A stretch of DNA of 64,000 nucleotides from Pseudomonas furukawaii (GTDB taxonomy: Bacteria > Pseudomonadota > Gammaproteobacteria > Pseudomonadales > Pseudomonadaceae). Position 1 is the first letter of the stretch. Every line of letters starts with the position of its first letter. A model generated the notes under the pieces. The model saw only the letters and a program-made list of their open reading frames with translations. It was not told the DNA's origin and made no database searches. The position numbers were made by a program, and so were the translations under genes. Shown here piece after piece: positions 1-9,183 of the stretch. The stretch covers positions 3,472,001 through 3,536,000 of the forward strand of contig NZ_AP014862.1 of the NCBI RefSeq assembly GCF_002355475.1, read 5' to 3'.

Positions 1-1
1 C

Positions 2-1072
2 GCCTCGCTGCTGCCGCAGCTGCTGGTGGGGCCCCTGGCGGGGGCGTGGATCGACCGGCATGACAAGCGCCGCCTGCTGATCGGCGTACAGGGTTTGCTG
101 GGGCTCCAGGCCATCGCCCTGACGGTGCTGACGGCGACCGGCCTGATCGGCCCGACGCTGATCGTCCTGATGGCGGCAGTCCTGGGGGTGCTGAATGCCT
201 TCGATACGCCGCTGCGGCAGTCGCTGCTCAGCCAGTTCGTCAGCGGCAAGGAGGACCTGCCCAACGCCCTGGCGCTGAACGCCATGCTGTTCAACGCTTC
301 GCGCTTCATCGGCCCGCCGCTGGCCGGCCTGCTGCTGGGGTTCACCAGTGAAGCCACCTGTTTCGCCCTCAATGCCCTCTCCTACCTGGGCCTGGCCGCC
401 GGGCTGCTGGTCATCCGCATGGCGCCCACGCCCCGGGCGGCCGGTTCCACCGGGGATGTGTTCCGCGAGGGGCTGACCTACGTCGCCGCCCAACCGCCCA
501 TTCGCCAGATGATGCTCAGCGTGCTGGTGGTCAACCTCACCGCCTCCAGCTACGCGGTGCTGCTGCCGGTGTTCGCCAAGGACATCTTCGCCGGCGACGC
601 CCGCACCCTGGGCTGGCTCTGGGGCGCCGCCGGCCTGGGGTCCCTGGTGGGAACCCTGCTGCTCGCCAACCGCCATGCCCTGACCAGCCTGGTCGGCACC
701 ATCCTGGCCTGCGCCCTGGCCGGCGGCGCCGGGTTGCTGGCCTTCGCCGCCAGCCAGCACCTGGCCCTGTCCCTGCTGGCCATGGCGGTGATCGGCTTCT
801 CCATCACCAACTGCAACGTCGGCACCAACATCCTCCTGCAGAGCCTCGCGCCGGAACGCCTGCGGGGTCGCGTGGTATCGCTCTACACCTCGACGCGCTT
901 CGGCTTCGACGCTATCGGCGGCCTGCTGGTGGGCATCCTCGCCGAGCAGGTTGGCGCGCCCTGGGCCATGGCCAGCGCCGGGTTCCTGCTGCTGGGCTAC
1001 TGCGCCTGGCTGCTGCCTCGGCAACGACGCCTGGCCCGGCAAGTCGCCGACGCACCCCGGGAGGACGGCTGA
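2..1072 (+). CDS. MFS exporter, 5' truncated by window edge
   Basis: The reading frame is open from base 2, so the true start lies upstream; about 356 residues are visible. The protein has repeated hydrophobic segments. The cytoplasmic loop after the second segment reads AGAWIDRHDKRRLL, the basic loop typical of the major facilitator superfamily. A RLRGRVVSLY stretch late in the protein resembles the EntS/MFS_3 group of exporters, which expel siderophores or drugs by proton antiport across the inner membrane. That group is an inference and the substrate cannot be read from the sequence. Stop at 1070-1072. A strong hairpin follows three bases later. The next gene is a LuxR-type regulator on the same strand after about 130 bp, probably a separate unit. 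Confidence 0.8.
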   Translation, partial: ASLLPQLLVGPLAGAWIDRHDKRRLLIGVQGLLGLQAIALTVLTATGLIGPTLIVLMAAVLGVLNAFDTPLRQSLLSQFVSGKEDLPNALALNAMLFNASRFIGPPLAGLLLGFTSEATCFALNALSYLGLAAGLLVIRMAPTPRAAGSTGDVFREGLTYVAAQPPIRQMMLSVLVVNLTASSYAVLLPVFAKDIFAGDARTLGWLWGAAGLGSLVGTLLLANRHALTSLVGTILACALAGGAGLLAFAASQHLALSLLAMAVIGFSITNCNVGTNILLQSLAPERLRGRVVSLYTSTRFGFDAIGGLLVGILAEQVGAPWAMASAGFLLLGYCAWLLPRQRRLARQVADAPREDG

Positions 1073-1074
1073 CC

Positions 1075-1100
1075 CGCCATCCTGCATCTGCAGGATGGCG
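1075..1100. other. Perfect hairpin after the MFS gene
   Basis: A ten-base-pair perfect stem (CGCCATCCTG / CAGGATGGCG) with a six-base loop CATCTG starts just after the stop codon. No T-run follows, so it is not a classical Rho-independent terminator; it may protect the 3' end of the mRNA or assist termination. Confidence 0.55.
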
Positions 1101-1202
1101 ACCCCGAGGCGCACGGCTCGATACTGCCCGGACCGCACCACGTTGCCCGTCACGGACAGGCGGGTGACCGAAGCATAACGAGGTCGCACCTGGGGGTTAT
1201 CC

Positions 1203-2171
1203 ATGAGCAGGATCGCCACTGAACTGCTGGACGCATTCAGCAGCACCACGCTGGAGCTGCAGCGCCTGGCCCGAGACACACCCATCGAACGCTTCCGCAG
1301 CCTGGCCCTGGCCGAACTCCAGCGCCTGTTGCCCTTCCACAAGGCCTGGTGGGGACGTTCGGCCATGAACGACGGTATTCCCGAGCCCCAGAGTTCCCAC
1401 CTGCACAACCTGCCGGCGCGCTACGTGACCGATTGGCAGCTTATCCGCCACGAGGACACCACCATCGACCGGGTCCACGCCAACCTGGGCCAGGCGGCCA
1501 TCGTCGACCTTCACGCCACGGACACCCCGCCCGGCCTGCGCTGGCTGGGGGAGCGCTACGGCATCGGCGAACTGCTCTGCATCGTTCACACCGATCCGGA
1601 GACCGCCCTCAGCGATCATCTGGCCCTGTACCGGAATCCGGGTGCACCCCGCTTCACCGGCCAGGACCGCTTGCTGATCAACCAGTTGATGCGTCACCTG
1701 GTAGTGGCGGTCTCCACCAACCAGATCCACACCCTCGCCAACCGGCGGGAGGGCCTGTCCAATCCCCGCAACCTGGCCCTGGCGATCTGCGACGCCCGAG
1801 GCATCCTGCACTGCGCCGAACGTGGCTTCGTCGAACTGCTGCTGAGCGAATGGCCGGACTGGACCGGCCCCCGGCTACCCATGTCGCTGGACCCGCTGGC
1901 CCCGCAGGACTGCCGGCTGCAGATCGAGGTGTCCGCCGCCGGCGATCTGCTGCTGGTCGCCGCCCGCAGCCTGGTTCCCTTGCAGCGGCTCAGCGCCCGC
2001 GAGAACGATGTGGCCCAGCGTTTCGGCGAAGGCATGACCTACAAGGAAATCGCCCGCGAACTGGGCGTGGCGCCCAATACCGTGCGCCACCACATCCGCA
2101 CCATCTATTCCAAGCTCGGCGTGAACGACAAGGCCCGCATCGCCCAGTTGCTCCACGCGCCGCCCGACTGA
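1203..2171 (+). CDS. LuxR-family transcriptional regulator
   Basis: The 322-residue protein ends in a GerE/LuxR helix-turn-helix (about residues 263-322: LSARENDVAQRF, MTYKEIARELGV, NTVRHHIRTIYSKLGV), the DNA-binding domain of this family. The roughly 250 residues before it match no sensor domain that I can name; there is no phospho-acceptor receiver signature and no obvious autoinducer-binding motif. It precedes an MFS permease by 37 bp and a histone-deacetylase-like enzyme on the same strand, so it plausibly controls that pair; this is inference from position. The chosen ATG has only a weak G-rich upstream sequence. Ligand and target are unknown. Confidence 0.85.
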   Translation: MSRIATELLDAFSSTTLELQRLARDTPIERFRSLALAELQRLLPFHKAWWGRSAMNDGIPEPQSSHLHNLPARYVTDWQLIRHEDTTIDRVHANLGQAAIVDLHATDTPPGLRWLGERYGIGELLCIVHTDPETALSDHLALYRNPGAPRFTGQDRLLINQLMRHLVVAVSTNQIHTLANRREGLSNPRNLALAICDARGILHCAERGFVELLLSEWPDWTGPRLPMSLDPLAPQDCRLQIEVSAAGDLLLVAARSLVPLQRLSARENDVAQRFGEGMTYKEIARELGVAPNTVRHHIRTIYSKLGVNDKARIAQLLHAPPD

Positions 2172-2208
2172 GCCCCGCTCCCCGCCCTTCCGACCCAGGA
2201 GCCCCGCC

Positions 2209-3369
2209 ATGGCCCGTTCCCCGTCCACGCCCCCGGCCCTGCTCGCCGCCATCGTCCTCTTCGCCGCCATCACTCCCGCCGTGCTGATGACCGCCCCGGC
2301 CCTGGCCGCCCAGCTCGCCAGCCAGTGGCAACTGAGCCCGGGGCAGATCGGCGACCTGTTTTCCGCCGAGCTGGGGGCCATGAGCCTGGCCACCCTGCCC
2401 GCCATCTGGTGGCTCAAGCGCGTGAACTGGCGCCTCGCGGCACTGCTGGCCGGGACCCTGTTCGTCACCGGCAACCTCGCCTCGGCCTGGGCGGAGGGTT
2501 ACACCACCCTGGTGATCCTTCGTTTCCTCACCGCCCTGGCGGGTGGCTCGCTGATGATCCTCTGCCTCTCCAGCGCCGCCACCACCGACAACCCCAGCCG
2601 GGTCTACGGCCTGTGGGTCATGGGCCAACTGGTGCTGGGCGCCATCGGACTGGCGCTGCTGCCGAAGCTGTTCGCCTCCCAGGGCCTCGCCTCCGGCTAC
2701 CTGCTGCTGGCGGCTCTCGGCCTGCTGGTGCTGCCCCTGGCCCGCGCCTTCCCGAGTGGTGCGCAATCACCGGCACAGGCTCGGAGCGAGGATTACGGCG
2801 CTCCCCCGCTCAGGGTGGGCCTCGGCATCCTGGGCCTGCTGGGCTTCTACATTGCGCTCTCCGGGGTCTGGACCTTCATCGGTGCCATGGGCGAGAGCGC
2901 CGGACTGGATGCCCAGGCCAATGGCAATGTCCTCGCCATCGCCACCCTGATGGGCATTCTCGGCGCCGTCATCGCGGCCGTGATCGGTGAACGCCTGCCC
3001 CGTGTGCCATCGCTCTGGCTCGGTTTCGGCCTGATGGCGCTGTCCACCCTGCTGCTGCTCGGGCAACCGCAACTGGCGCGCTTCGCCATCGCCGCCCTGG
3101 TGTTCAAGTTCACCTGGACCTATGTGCTGCCGTTCATCCTCGCCAGCCTCGCGGACCTGGACCCGAGCGGGCGCCTGATGAACCTCAGCAACCTGGTGAT
3201 CGGCGGCGGCCTCGCCCTGGGACCGGCCCTGGCCGGACGCCTGATCGAGCGCCAGGGCGGTTTCGACGGCCTGCTGCTGGCCGCAGCCGTCATCACGCTC
3301 CTGTCCCTGCTGGCCGTGCTCGGCAGCCGCGAGCGCGGCCGCGCGGTCGCGTCCTTCGATTCCCACTGA
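2209..3369 (+). CDS. MFS transporter
   Basis: A 386-residue integral membrane protein with about twelve hydrophobic segments and a short central hydrophilic loop (around residues 180-200), the normal layout and length for a major facilitator permease. An AGGAG ribosome-binding site lies about seven bases before the ATG. It is 15 bp from the downstream amidohydrolase gene, so the two are very likely cotranscribed, and the LuxR-type gene upstream may regulate them. The linkage suggests uptake or export of an acetylated amine or related substrate used by that enzyme, but no substrate-specific motif is visible. Confidence 0.82.
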   Translation: MARSPSTPPALLAAIVLFAAITPAVLMTAPALAAQLASQWQLSPGQIGDLFSAELGAMSLATLPAIWWLKRVNWRLAALLAGTLFVTGNLASAWAEGYTTLVILRFLTALAGGSLMILCLSSAATTDNPSRVYGLWVMGQLVLGAIGLALLPKLFASQGLASGYLLLAALGLLVLPLARAFPSGAQSPAQARSEDYGAPPLRVGLGILGLLGFYIALSGVWTFIGAMGESAGLDAQANGNVLAIATLMGILGAVIAAVIGERLPRVPSLWLGFGLMALSTLLLLGQPQLARFAIAALVFKFTWTYVLPFILASLADLDPSGRLMNLSNLVIGGGLALGPALAGRLIERQGGFDGLLLAAAVITLLSLLAVLGSRERGRAVASFDSH

Positions 3370-3384
3370 CCCGGAGTCCTCCCC

Positions 3385-4506
3385 ATGAGCCGCCGTACCG
3401 CGTTCCTGTTCGATGAACACTGCCTCTGGCACAGCGCCGCCCGCCTCCACGCCCTGACCCTGCCCGTGGGCGGCTGGGTGCAGCCCCCCGCCGCCGCCGG
3501 CCATGCCGAATCCCCGGAAACCAAGCGGCGCCTGAAGAGCCTGATGGATGTTTCCGGCCTGACCCGAGCCTTGCAGGTCAGCAGCGCCCCGCCCGCCGAT
3601 GAGGAAGACCTGCTGCGGGTTCACCCGTCCCATTACCTGGCACGCTTCAAGGCCCTCAGCGACGCCGGTGGCGGCGACCTGGGCGACGAGGCCTCGGTGG
3701 GCCCCGGCAGCTATGAGATCGCCAGGCTATCGGCGGGCCTGGCCCTGGCCGCCGTGGACACCGTGTTGAAAGGTGAGGCGGACAACGCCTACGCCCTGTC
3801 GCGACCGCCGGGCCACCACTGCCTCCCGGACCAGGCGATGGGCTTCTGCTTCCTGGCCAATATCGCCATCGCCATCGAGGCGGCCAAGGCACGCCACGGC
3901 CTGGGCAAGGTGGCGGTGATCGACTGGGACGTGCACCACGGCAACGGCACCCAGGCCATCTACTACCGGCGCCCCGACGTGCTGACCCTCTCCCTGCACC
4001 AGGACGGCTGCTTCCCGCCTGGCTACAGCGGCGCGGACGACCAGGGAGAAGGTGCGGGCCTGGGCGCCAACCTCAATATCCCGCTGCTGCCCGGCAGCGG
4101 CCACGCCGCCTACCTCGACGCCATGGAGCGCATCGTCATCCCGGCGCTGGAGCGCTTCCGGCCGGAACTGATAGTCGTCGCCTGCGGCTACGACGCCAAC
4201 GCCGTGGATCCACTGGCCCGCATGCTGCTGCACAGCGACAGCTTCCGCGCCATGACCCAGCGGCTGCGCGAGGCCGCCGAGCGGCTCTGCCAGGGGCGCC
4301 TGGTCATGGTGCATGAAGGCGGCTACGCCGAAGCCTACGTGCCCTTCTGCGGCCTGGCGGTGATGGAGGAACTCGCCGGCATCCGCACCGAGGTCGTCGA
4401 CCCGCTCCGCGACTTCATCGAGCTGCAACAACCCGGCGAGGCCCATCGCCGGTTGCAGAGCGAGCTGATCGGCGACCTGGCCCAAGCCTTTGGCCTGGCT
4501 GGCTGA
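3385..4506 (+). CDS. Histone-deacetylase-like amidohydrolase (acetylpolyamine type)
   Basis: The 373-residue protein has the hallmarks of the zinc-dependent arginase/deacetylase superfamily: RPPGHHC near residue 140 (tandem catalytic histidines), DWDVHHGNGTQ near 179-189 (zinc ligands Asp and His) and SLHQDGCFPPGYSG around 205-218. Bacterial members deacetylate acetylpolyamines, propionyl-lysine or other acylated amines in the cytoplasm. The length and the class II HDAC-like motif spacing fit the acetylpolyamine amidohydrolase/class II group. The gene follows the MFS permease by 15 bp, so import and deacetylation of one compound is a reasonable inference. It converges with the Bcr/CflA exporter downstream. 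Confidence 0.88.
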   Translation: MSRRTAFLFDEHCLWHSAARLHALTLPVGGWVQPPAAAGHAESPETKRRLKSLMDVSGLTRALQVSSAPPADEEDLLRVHPSHYLARFKALSDAGGGDLGDEASVGPGSYEIARLSAGLALAAVDTVLKGEADNAYALSRPPGHHCLPDQAMGFCFLANIAIAIEAAKARHGLGKVAVIDWDVHHGNGTQAIYYRRPDVLTLSLHQDGCFPPGYSGADDQGEGAGLGANLNIPLLPGSGHAAYLDAMERIVIPALERFRPELIVVACGYDANAVDPLARMLLHSDSFRAMTQRLREAAERLCQGRLVMVHEGGYAEAYVPFCGLAVMEELAGIRTEVVDPLRDFIELQQPGEAHRRLQSELIGDLAQAFGLAG

Positions 4507-4610
4507 ACCGCTCCGGGATGGCGACGCGTGGGCGTCACTGGGCCAGGGGTCAAGCGCACTGAGGATCCGGTACCTTGGACGCCGTGCGCGCGGTGCGCAC
4601 CGCCATCAGC

Positions 4611-5810
4611 TCAGGCCACCACCGCTTCGCGCCGCACGGCCAGGCGCAGGGAGAGGAAGGCACCCAGGCCACAGAGGGCGACAACCAGGCACATGGGCCA
4701 GGCCGATCCGTCGTGCAGCAGGCCCACGGCGCCGCTGGCCAGGGCGCCCAGGCCGAACTGGCCGGCCACCGCCAGGGCCGCGGCGGCACCGGCGCGCTGG
4801 GGGAACAGGGCCATCAGGCTGGCGATGGCGTTGGCGCCGAGCATCCCGGTGACGCTGACGTAGAGCAGCAACCCCAGGGCGACGCCCCACCAACCCAGCG
4901 CTGGCTGGGTCGCCGCCAGCAGCAGCCAGAGCCCGGCCAGGGCGGACACCACGGAGCCCCGACGCAACATGATCTCGGGCCCCAGTGGCCCCACCAGGCG
5001 AGCATTGAGGAAGGTGGCCACTATCACCCCGGCGATGTTGGCGCCGAACAGCAGGGCGTACTGCGACGGCGAAAATCCGAAGCGCTCGATGAAGACGAAC
5101 GGCGAGGCGGTGATGTAGGCGAACATGCCCGCGAAGGACAGCTCCATGCACAACATCAGCCCCACGGCGCGCGGCTGGCGAAGGATCGACAGGTAGGCCG
5201 CGAAGGCGCTGGCCAACGAGTGCCCGCGCGCTTCGCCCCGGTGGGTTTCCGGCACCCAGCACCACACCGCGAGGGCGCAGAGCGCAGCGAACCCCAGCAG
5301 GCCGACGAAGATCGAGCGCCAGCCCGCCAGCTGCATCAGCCAGCTGCCCAGCAGCGGCGCCACCAGGGTGGCGAGCATGGTCACCAGGTGCATCAGCGAC
5401 AGCACCCGCGCGGACTGCTGCAGGGGAAACAGGTCGCGCACGATGGTCCGCGCCAGCACCGAGGCCGCCGCACCGCCAAGGGCCTGCAGGCCGCGCCAGA
5501 GCAGCAGCTGGTCCGCGCTCCGCACCAGGGCGCAACCGAGGCTGGCGACGACGTAGAGGAGGATGCCGCCCAGCAGCAGCGGGCGCCGACCGTAGCGATC
5601 CGACAACGGGCCGTAGAACAGCATGCCGAGGCACAGCCCCACCAGGAACACGCTGATGCTGTGCTGCACCTGCCGTTCGCTGGCACCCAGTTCGCCCGCC
5701 AGGGTCGGCAGGCTGGGCAGGTACATGTCGATGGACAGCGGCGCGAAGGCCACCAGGGCCGCCAGCAGGACGATGAGGCCACGGCCTTTCGGCGCGAGAG
5801 GCTGGGTCAT
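4611..5810 (-). CDS. Bcr/CflA-family multidrug MFS exporter
   Basis: The protein has 399 residues from the chosen ATG (MTQPLAPKGRGL). It carries the family signature SIDMYLPSLPTLAGEL in the first membrane segment and GPLSDRYGRRPLLLGG in the loop between segments two and three. These are typical of Bcr/CflA drug:proton antiporters, which export bicyclomycin, chloramphenicol or similar compounds across the inner membrane. A longer reading frame extends upstream, but its extra residues are non-family-like, so the internal ATG is preferred. It is transcribed away from the TRAP genes' 3' end with a 60-bp gap and is probably an independent unit or the distal gene of that transcript. Confidence 0.88.
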   Translation of the reverse strand: MTQPLAPKGRGLIVLLAALVAFAPLSIDMYLPSLPTLAGELGASERQVQHSISVFLVGLCLGMLFYGPLSDRYGRRPLLLGGILLYVVASLGCALVRSADQLLLWRGLQALGGAAASVLARTIVRDLFPLQQSARVLSLMHLVTMLATLVAPLLGSWLMQLAGWRSIFVGLLGFAALCALAVWCWVPETHRGEARGHSLASAFAAYLSILRQPRAVGLMLCMELSFAGMFAYITASPFVFIERFGFSPSQYALLFGANIAGVIVATFLNARLVGPLGPEIMLRRGSVVSALAGLWLLLAATQPALGWWGVALGLLLYVSVTGMLGANAIASLMALFPQRAGAAAALAVAGQFGLGALASGAVGLLHDGSAWPMCLVVALCGLGAFLSLRLAVRREAVVA

Positions 5811-5870
5811 GGTTCGGTATCCACTCGGGAAGGATGCCGGCGGGCCGTGCACGACGGCCCGCCGGCAGGG

Positions 5871-7193
5871 TCAGAGACTGAGCAGCCAGAGGCAGATCCC
5901 CGGAAAGGCCACCAGCAGGACGATGCGCACCAGGTCCGAGGCGAGGAACGGCAGCACGCCCTTGGCCGTCTCCAGGTAGGGCACGTCGCGGGCCACCTTG
6001 TTGACGATGAACAGGTTCATCCCCAGGGGCGGGTGGATCAGGCCGATCTCCACCACCATCAGGGCGAGGATGCCGAACCAGATGGATTTCTGGACCTCGG
6101 TCATGCCGTAGAAGTCCAGCCCCATCACCACCGGGTAGAAGATCGGGATGGTCAGGAGGATCATCGCCAGTGAATCCATGACGCAGCCCAGCACCAGGTA
6201 CAGCAGGAGGATGGTGCAGAGCACCAGCATCGGCGCGAAGCCGCTCTGCTTGACCCACTCCGCCAGCTCCGTCGGCATCTGGGTCAGGGCCAAGCCGGAG
6301 TTCAGCAAGTCCGCCCCCAGCAGCACCAGGAAGATCATCGCCGTGGTCTCGGCGGTGCCCAAGAGGCTCAGGCGCATCCCCGTCCAGCGCATGCCCCCCT
6401 GGAACACGGCCAGCAGCCCGCAGGCCGCCGCACCGATGGAGGCCGCCTCGGTGGGGTTGGCCCAGCCGCCGTAGATGCCGACTATCACCACCACGAACAC
6501 CCCCAGCACCGGCAGCACCTGGAGGAACGCCTTGAAGCGCTCGGCGACGCTGGCCGGCTCGCTGTAGCGGTGGCCCTCCGGCTCTCGGGCGACCATCAGG
6601 CGCACCACGATCAAGTAGCCCAGGGCCGCCAGCAGGCCCGGCACCACAGCGGCGACGAACAGCTTGGCGATGGATTCCTGGGTCAGCACCGCATAGATGA
6701 TCAGCGGTACCGAAGGTGGAATCAGGATGCCCAGGGTGCCGCCCGCCGCCACTGTGGCGGTGGCCAGCCGCCCCGAATAGTTGTGCCGGCGCAGTTCCGG
6801 CAAGGCCACCTGGCTCATGGTGGCCGAGGTGGCCAGGGACGAGCCGCAGATAGCGCCGAAGCCGGCGCAGGCACCGATGGCCGACATGCCCAGGCCGCCG
6901 CGCAGGTGGCCGACGAAGGCCGCGGCGCAGCGGAAGATGGCGCGCGACAGGCCGCCGTGGGTGGCGAACTGCCCCATCAGCACGAACAGCGGAATCACCG
7001 CCAGGTCGTAGTTGGACAGGCGCGACCAGGCCAGGTTGTTGAGGCTGAACAGCAGCGCGGAGCCATCGCCCTGGTTCACCGCCAGAAAGCACAGGGCGCC
7101 GCCGACCATCATGGTCAGGCCGATATGCACCCGCAGTACCAGCAGGACGAAGGTGGCGGCCAGCGCCAGCAGGCCGAGACCGAGACCGCTCAT
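5871..7193 (-). CDS. dctM: TRAP transporter large permease (DctM-like)
   Basis: The 440-residue membrane protein is the large subunit of a tripartite ATP-independent periplasmic transporter. Recognisable stretches are FAAVGGIGACAGFGAICGSS-like glycine-rich segments, GGTLGILIPPSVPLIIYA, and IHPPLGMNLFIVN near the C-terminus; the GILIPPS motif is characteristic of DctM. The start is the ATG at 7193, overlapping the stop of the small permease gene by four bases (ATGA), so the two are translationally coupled. It forms a complex with DctQ in the inner membrane and uses the sodium gradient. It belongs to the operon whose promoter shares operators with the hpa operon, suggesting an aromatic acid substrate. 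Confidence 0.92.
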   Translation of the reverse strand: MSGLGLGLLALAATFVLLVLRVHIGLTMMVGGALCFLAVNQGDGSALLFSLNNLAWSRLSNYDLAVIPLFVLMGQFATHGGLSRAIFRCAAAFVGHLRGGLGMSAIGACAGFGAICGSSLATSATMSQVALPELRRHNYSGRLATATVAAGGTLGILIPPSVPLIIYAVLTQESIAKLFVAAVVPGLLAALGYLIVVRLMVAREPEGHRYSEPASVAERFKAFLQVLPVLGVFVVVIVGIYGGWANPTEAASIGAAACGLLAVFQGGMRWTGMRLSLLGTAETTAMIFLVLLGADLLNSGLALTQMPTELAEWVKQSGFAPMLVLCTILLLYLVLGCVMDSLAMILLTIPIFYPVVMGLDFYGMTEVQKSIWFGILALMVVEIGLIHPPLGMNLFIVNKVARDVPYLETAKGVLPFLASDLVRIVLLVAFPGICLWLLSL

Positions 7194-7720
7194 GGGCGTG
7201 GCTCCCCGGTCAGGCAATGGATGGTTCGGGCCGCGGCGGTGACCGCCAGCAGCGCCAGGCTGGGCACGATCAGGGTCAGGGGCAGCCACAGGGGAATGGA
7301 CAGCAGCGTGGAGACTTCGCCGTACTCGCGGCTCTCCAGTACCTGCAGGCCGGTGCGCCAGGCCAGCACCAGCGCCGCCAGCAGGCAGAGGCCGTGGGCG
7401 ATGGCGTCCAGCCAGGCCTGGGCCCGTGCCGGCAGCTTCAGGGTGAAGGCGTCCACCTTGATGTGCTGGCCACGCAGCTCGCACAGCGGCAGGAAGGCGG
7501 CGATGGCCACCGCCGCGCCGATCTCCATCAGTTCGATATCACCCTGGATGGGGGTGGCGAACAGCTTGCGGCCGATGATGGACACCAGGGACATGCCCAC
7601 CAGGGCGAGCAGGATCAGGCCACCGCCCAGGGCGAACCCCTGGGCGGTACGCAGCAGCGCGCGGCTGGCCAGGCCGGCCCCCTCGGCGGGGGCGTTGTCG
7701 AAGGAGAGGGACTCGTTCAT
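7190..7720 (-). CDS. dctQ: TRAP transporter small permease (DctQ-like)
   Basis: The 176-residue protein has four predicted membrane segments, the usual size for the small TRAP subunit. It includes the family-like stretch SIIGRKLFATPIQGDIELMEIG and the FLPLCELRGQHIKVD region that typifies DctQ. It lies between the binding protein and the large permease: six bases separate it from the dctP stop, and it overlaps dctM by four. DctQ bridges the periplasmic binding protein and DctM in the inner membrane. Identification is firm from the gene triplet and the motif; the transported compound is not determined by this subunit. Confidence 0.9.
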   Translation of the reverse strand: MNESLSFDNAPAEGAGLASRALLRTAQGFALGGGLILLALVGMSLVSIIGRKLFATPIQGDIELMEIGAAVAIAAFLPLCELRGQHIKVDAFTLKLPARAQAWLDAIAHGLCLLAALVLAWRTGLQVLESREYGEVSTLLSIPLWLPLTLIVPSLALLAVTAAARTIHCLTGEPRP

Positions 7721-7726
7721 CGGCGA

Positions 7727-8749
7727 TCACCGGGCGCTGGCGGAGAGCGTGCGAGCGCCCTCCAGCAGGGCCTTGCCATCCAGGCCCTTGCCGCTGGCGT
7801 CCGCCGCCCAGGCATCGGCCACCGGCGCGGCGGCCTGGCGCATGGCGTCGTAGGCGCGCTCGTCGATGCTCACCAGCTGCTCGACCGGGGTCTTCTCGCG
7901 GGCCGCGTCCAGGAACCTGTCCCAGGCCTGGGCGAAGCGCTCGTTCAGCGCCGGGCCGCTGTTGCGCTCGATGATGGCGCGCAGGTCCTCGGGCAGGCTG
8001 TCGAACTTGCGCGGGTTCATCAGCATGGCCAGCACGGTGTAGGAGAAGGCGGGCTGGCCGGCCGGGATGGTGGAGTGATGGTCGGTGACTTCATCCAGCT
8101 TGGTGGGCGGCACCACCTCCCAGGAGGCCAGGGCGCCGTCCACCACGCCCTTGGAAATGGACTCGGTCATCTGCGCCGGCGGCATGCTCACCGGCGTCGC
8201 CCCCAGGGCCTCCACCAACTTCGCCGCCGTCCGGCTGGAGGCCCGCAGCTTCAGGTCCTTGAGGTCTTCCAGGCGGGCCACGGGCTTGCCCCGGGTGTGG
8301 ATGTCCATGCCGCCGTCACCGTGGACGGACAGCACCTTGTAGCCCTTGAAGTCGTCCCTGGCGTACTGCTCGTAGTACTGCCAGATGATCGGATTGCTGG
8401 CCCTGGCCCCTGTCGGAAGCATGAAGGGCAGCTCCATGGCCTCGATGCGCGGGAACTTGCCCGCCGAATAGGCCGGCGCGGTCCAGACGATGTCGGCGAC
8501 CCCGTTGCGCGCCATGTCGGCCAGCTTGGCCGGCGTGCCTCCCAGCTGCATGGAGGGATAGAGCTGGCACTTCAACCGGCCGCCGGACTCCTCTCTCAGT
8601 TGCTCGCACCAGGGCTCGATGATGTTGCGCTGGGCGTTGGAATTGGCAGGCAGGAAGTGCGCGACCTTGAGGGTGTAGGTGGTTTCCGCGAAAGCTGCGG
8701 CCGACGTGCAGGTGGCAGCGAAGAGGACGGCGAGCGTGGACATCTTCAT
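7727..8749 (-). CDS. dctP: TRAP transporter periplasmic substrate-binding protein (DctP-like)
   Basis: The 340-residue protein starts with a Sec signal peptide (MKMSTLAVLFAATCTSAAAFA, cleaved after about residue 21). The mature part begins TYTLKVAHFLPANSNAQRN, typical of DctP/TRAP solute receptors. The motif GGDGGMDIHTRGKPV-like region (around 155-165) and RASSRTAAKLVEALGATPV (around 175-195) correspond to the substrate-binding cleft, where a conserved arginine holds the carboxylate. It binds a carboxylic acid in the periplasm and hands it to DctQM. The promoter upstream contains two copies of an operator shared with hpaG1, so 4-hydroxyphenylacetate or homoprotocatechuate is the likely ligand; that is inference. 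Confidence 0.9.
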   Translation of the reverse strand: MKMSTLAVLFAATCTSAAAFAETTYTLKVAHFLPANSNAQRNIIEPWCEQLREESGGRLKCQLYPSMQLGGTPAKLADMARNGVADIVWTAPAYSAGKFPRIEAMELPFMLPTGARASNPIIWQYYEQYARDDFKGYKVLSVHGDGGMDIHTRGKPVARLEDLKDLKLRASSRTAAKLVEALGATPVSMPPAQMTESISKGVVDGALASWEVVPPTKLDEVTDHHSTIPAGQPAFSYTVLAMLMNPRKFDSLPEDLRAIIERNSGPALNERFAQAWDRFLDAAREKTPVEQLVSIDERAYDAMRQAAAPVADAWAADASGKGLDGKALLEGARTLSASAR

Positions 8750-8816
8750 GGGGTGAGCCTCGTTGTTCTTGTACTCGGGTGCGCCGGCCAATCCGCTGTT
8801 CCGCATCGCCGGCGAT

Positions 8817-8855
8817 GATCTCGTTAACAGATTAAAGATCTCGTTAACACATTAA
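8817..8855 (-). promoter_or_regulatory. Two operator-like repeats upstream of dctP
   Basis: Two direct copies of GATCTCGTTAACANATTAA lie at 8817-8835 and 8837-8855, 70-110 bp before the dctP start. The second copy contains CGTTAACACATTAA, identical to 14 bases in front of hpaG1 at 10188-10201. The shared motif points to one trans-acting regulator for both operons. Confidence 0.6.
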
Positions 8856-9183
8856 TCTTTTGGTCGTCCCTGTCAACAACAGACAAGTCGCTCCAGCCGG
8901 CCAAAAAGGCCCGTTAATTCAAATTAAATATTTATTTCTCAATCACTTAACAATAGAAAAGAAAATCTTTGCGCAGCTCACAGCGCGGCTGCCCTGGCAG
9001 GCATACACAAGGAAGATGAGCATTAAAATGTTAACCAGATACTGACAGTCCGATCCTCCATCCGCTACGCCGTCGGCCCTGCGAACGGCCAACAGGAGAC
9101 GGAAGCAATGACTCCGCCTCCCGGGATTGGCCCCCCAAGGAACAGTCCGCATCGACCAATGCCAGGACACAGGCCGGCTCCGC
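8856..9183. other. Intergenic region between dctP promoter and hpaA 3' end
   Basis: This stretch of about 330 bp holds no supportable gene. The part from about 8910 to 9050 is much more AT-rich than the neighbourhood (runs such as AATTAAATATTTATTT). It may contain promoter or UP-like elements for the dctP transcript read leftwards. No clear terminator for hpaA was found. Confidence 0.4.

Noticed and set aside
4575-6173. Long plus-strand frame opposite the Bcr/CflA and dctM genes
   Set aside because: It runs antisense to two membrane protein genes and has shadow-type Gln/Gly/His-rich composition.
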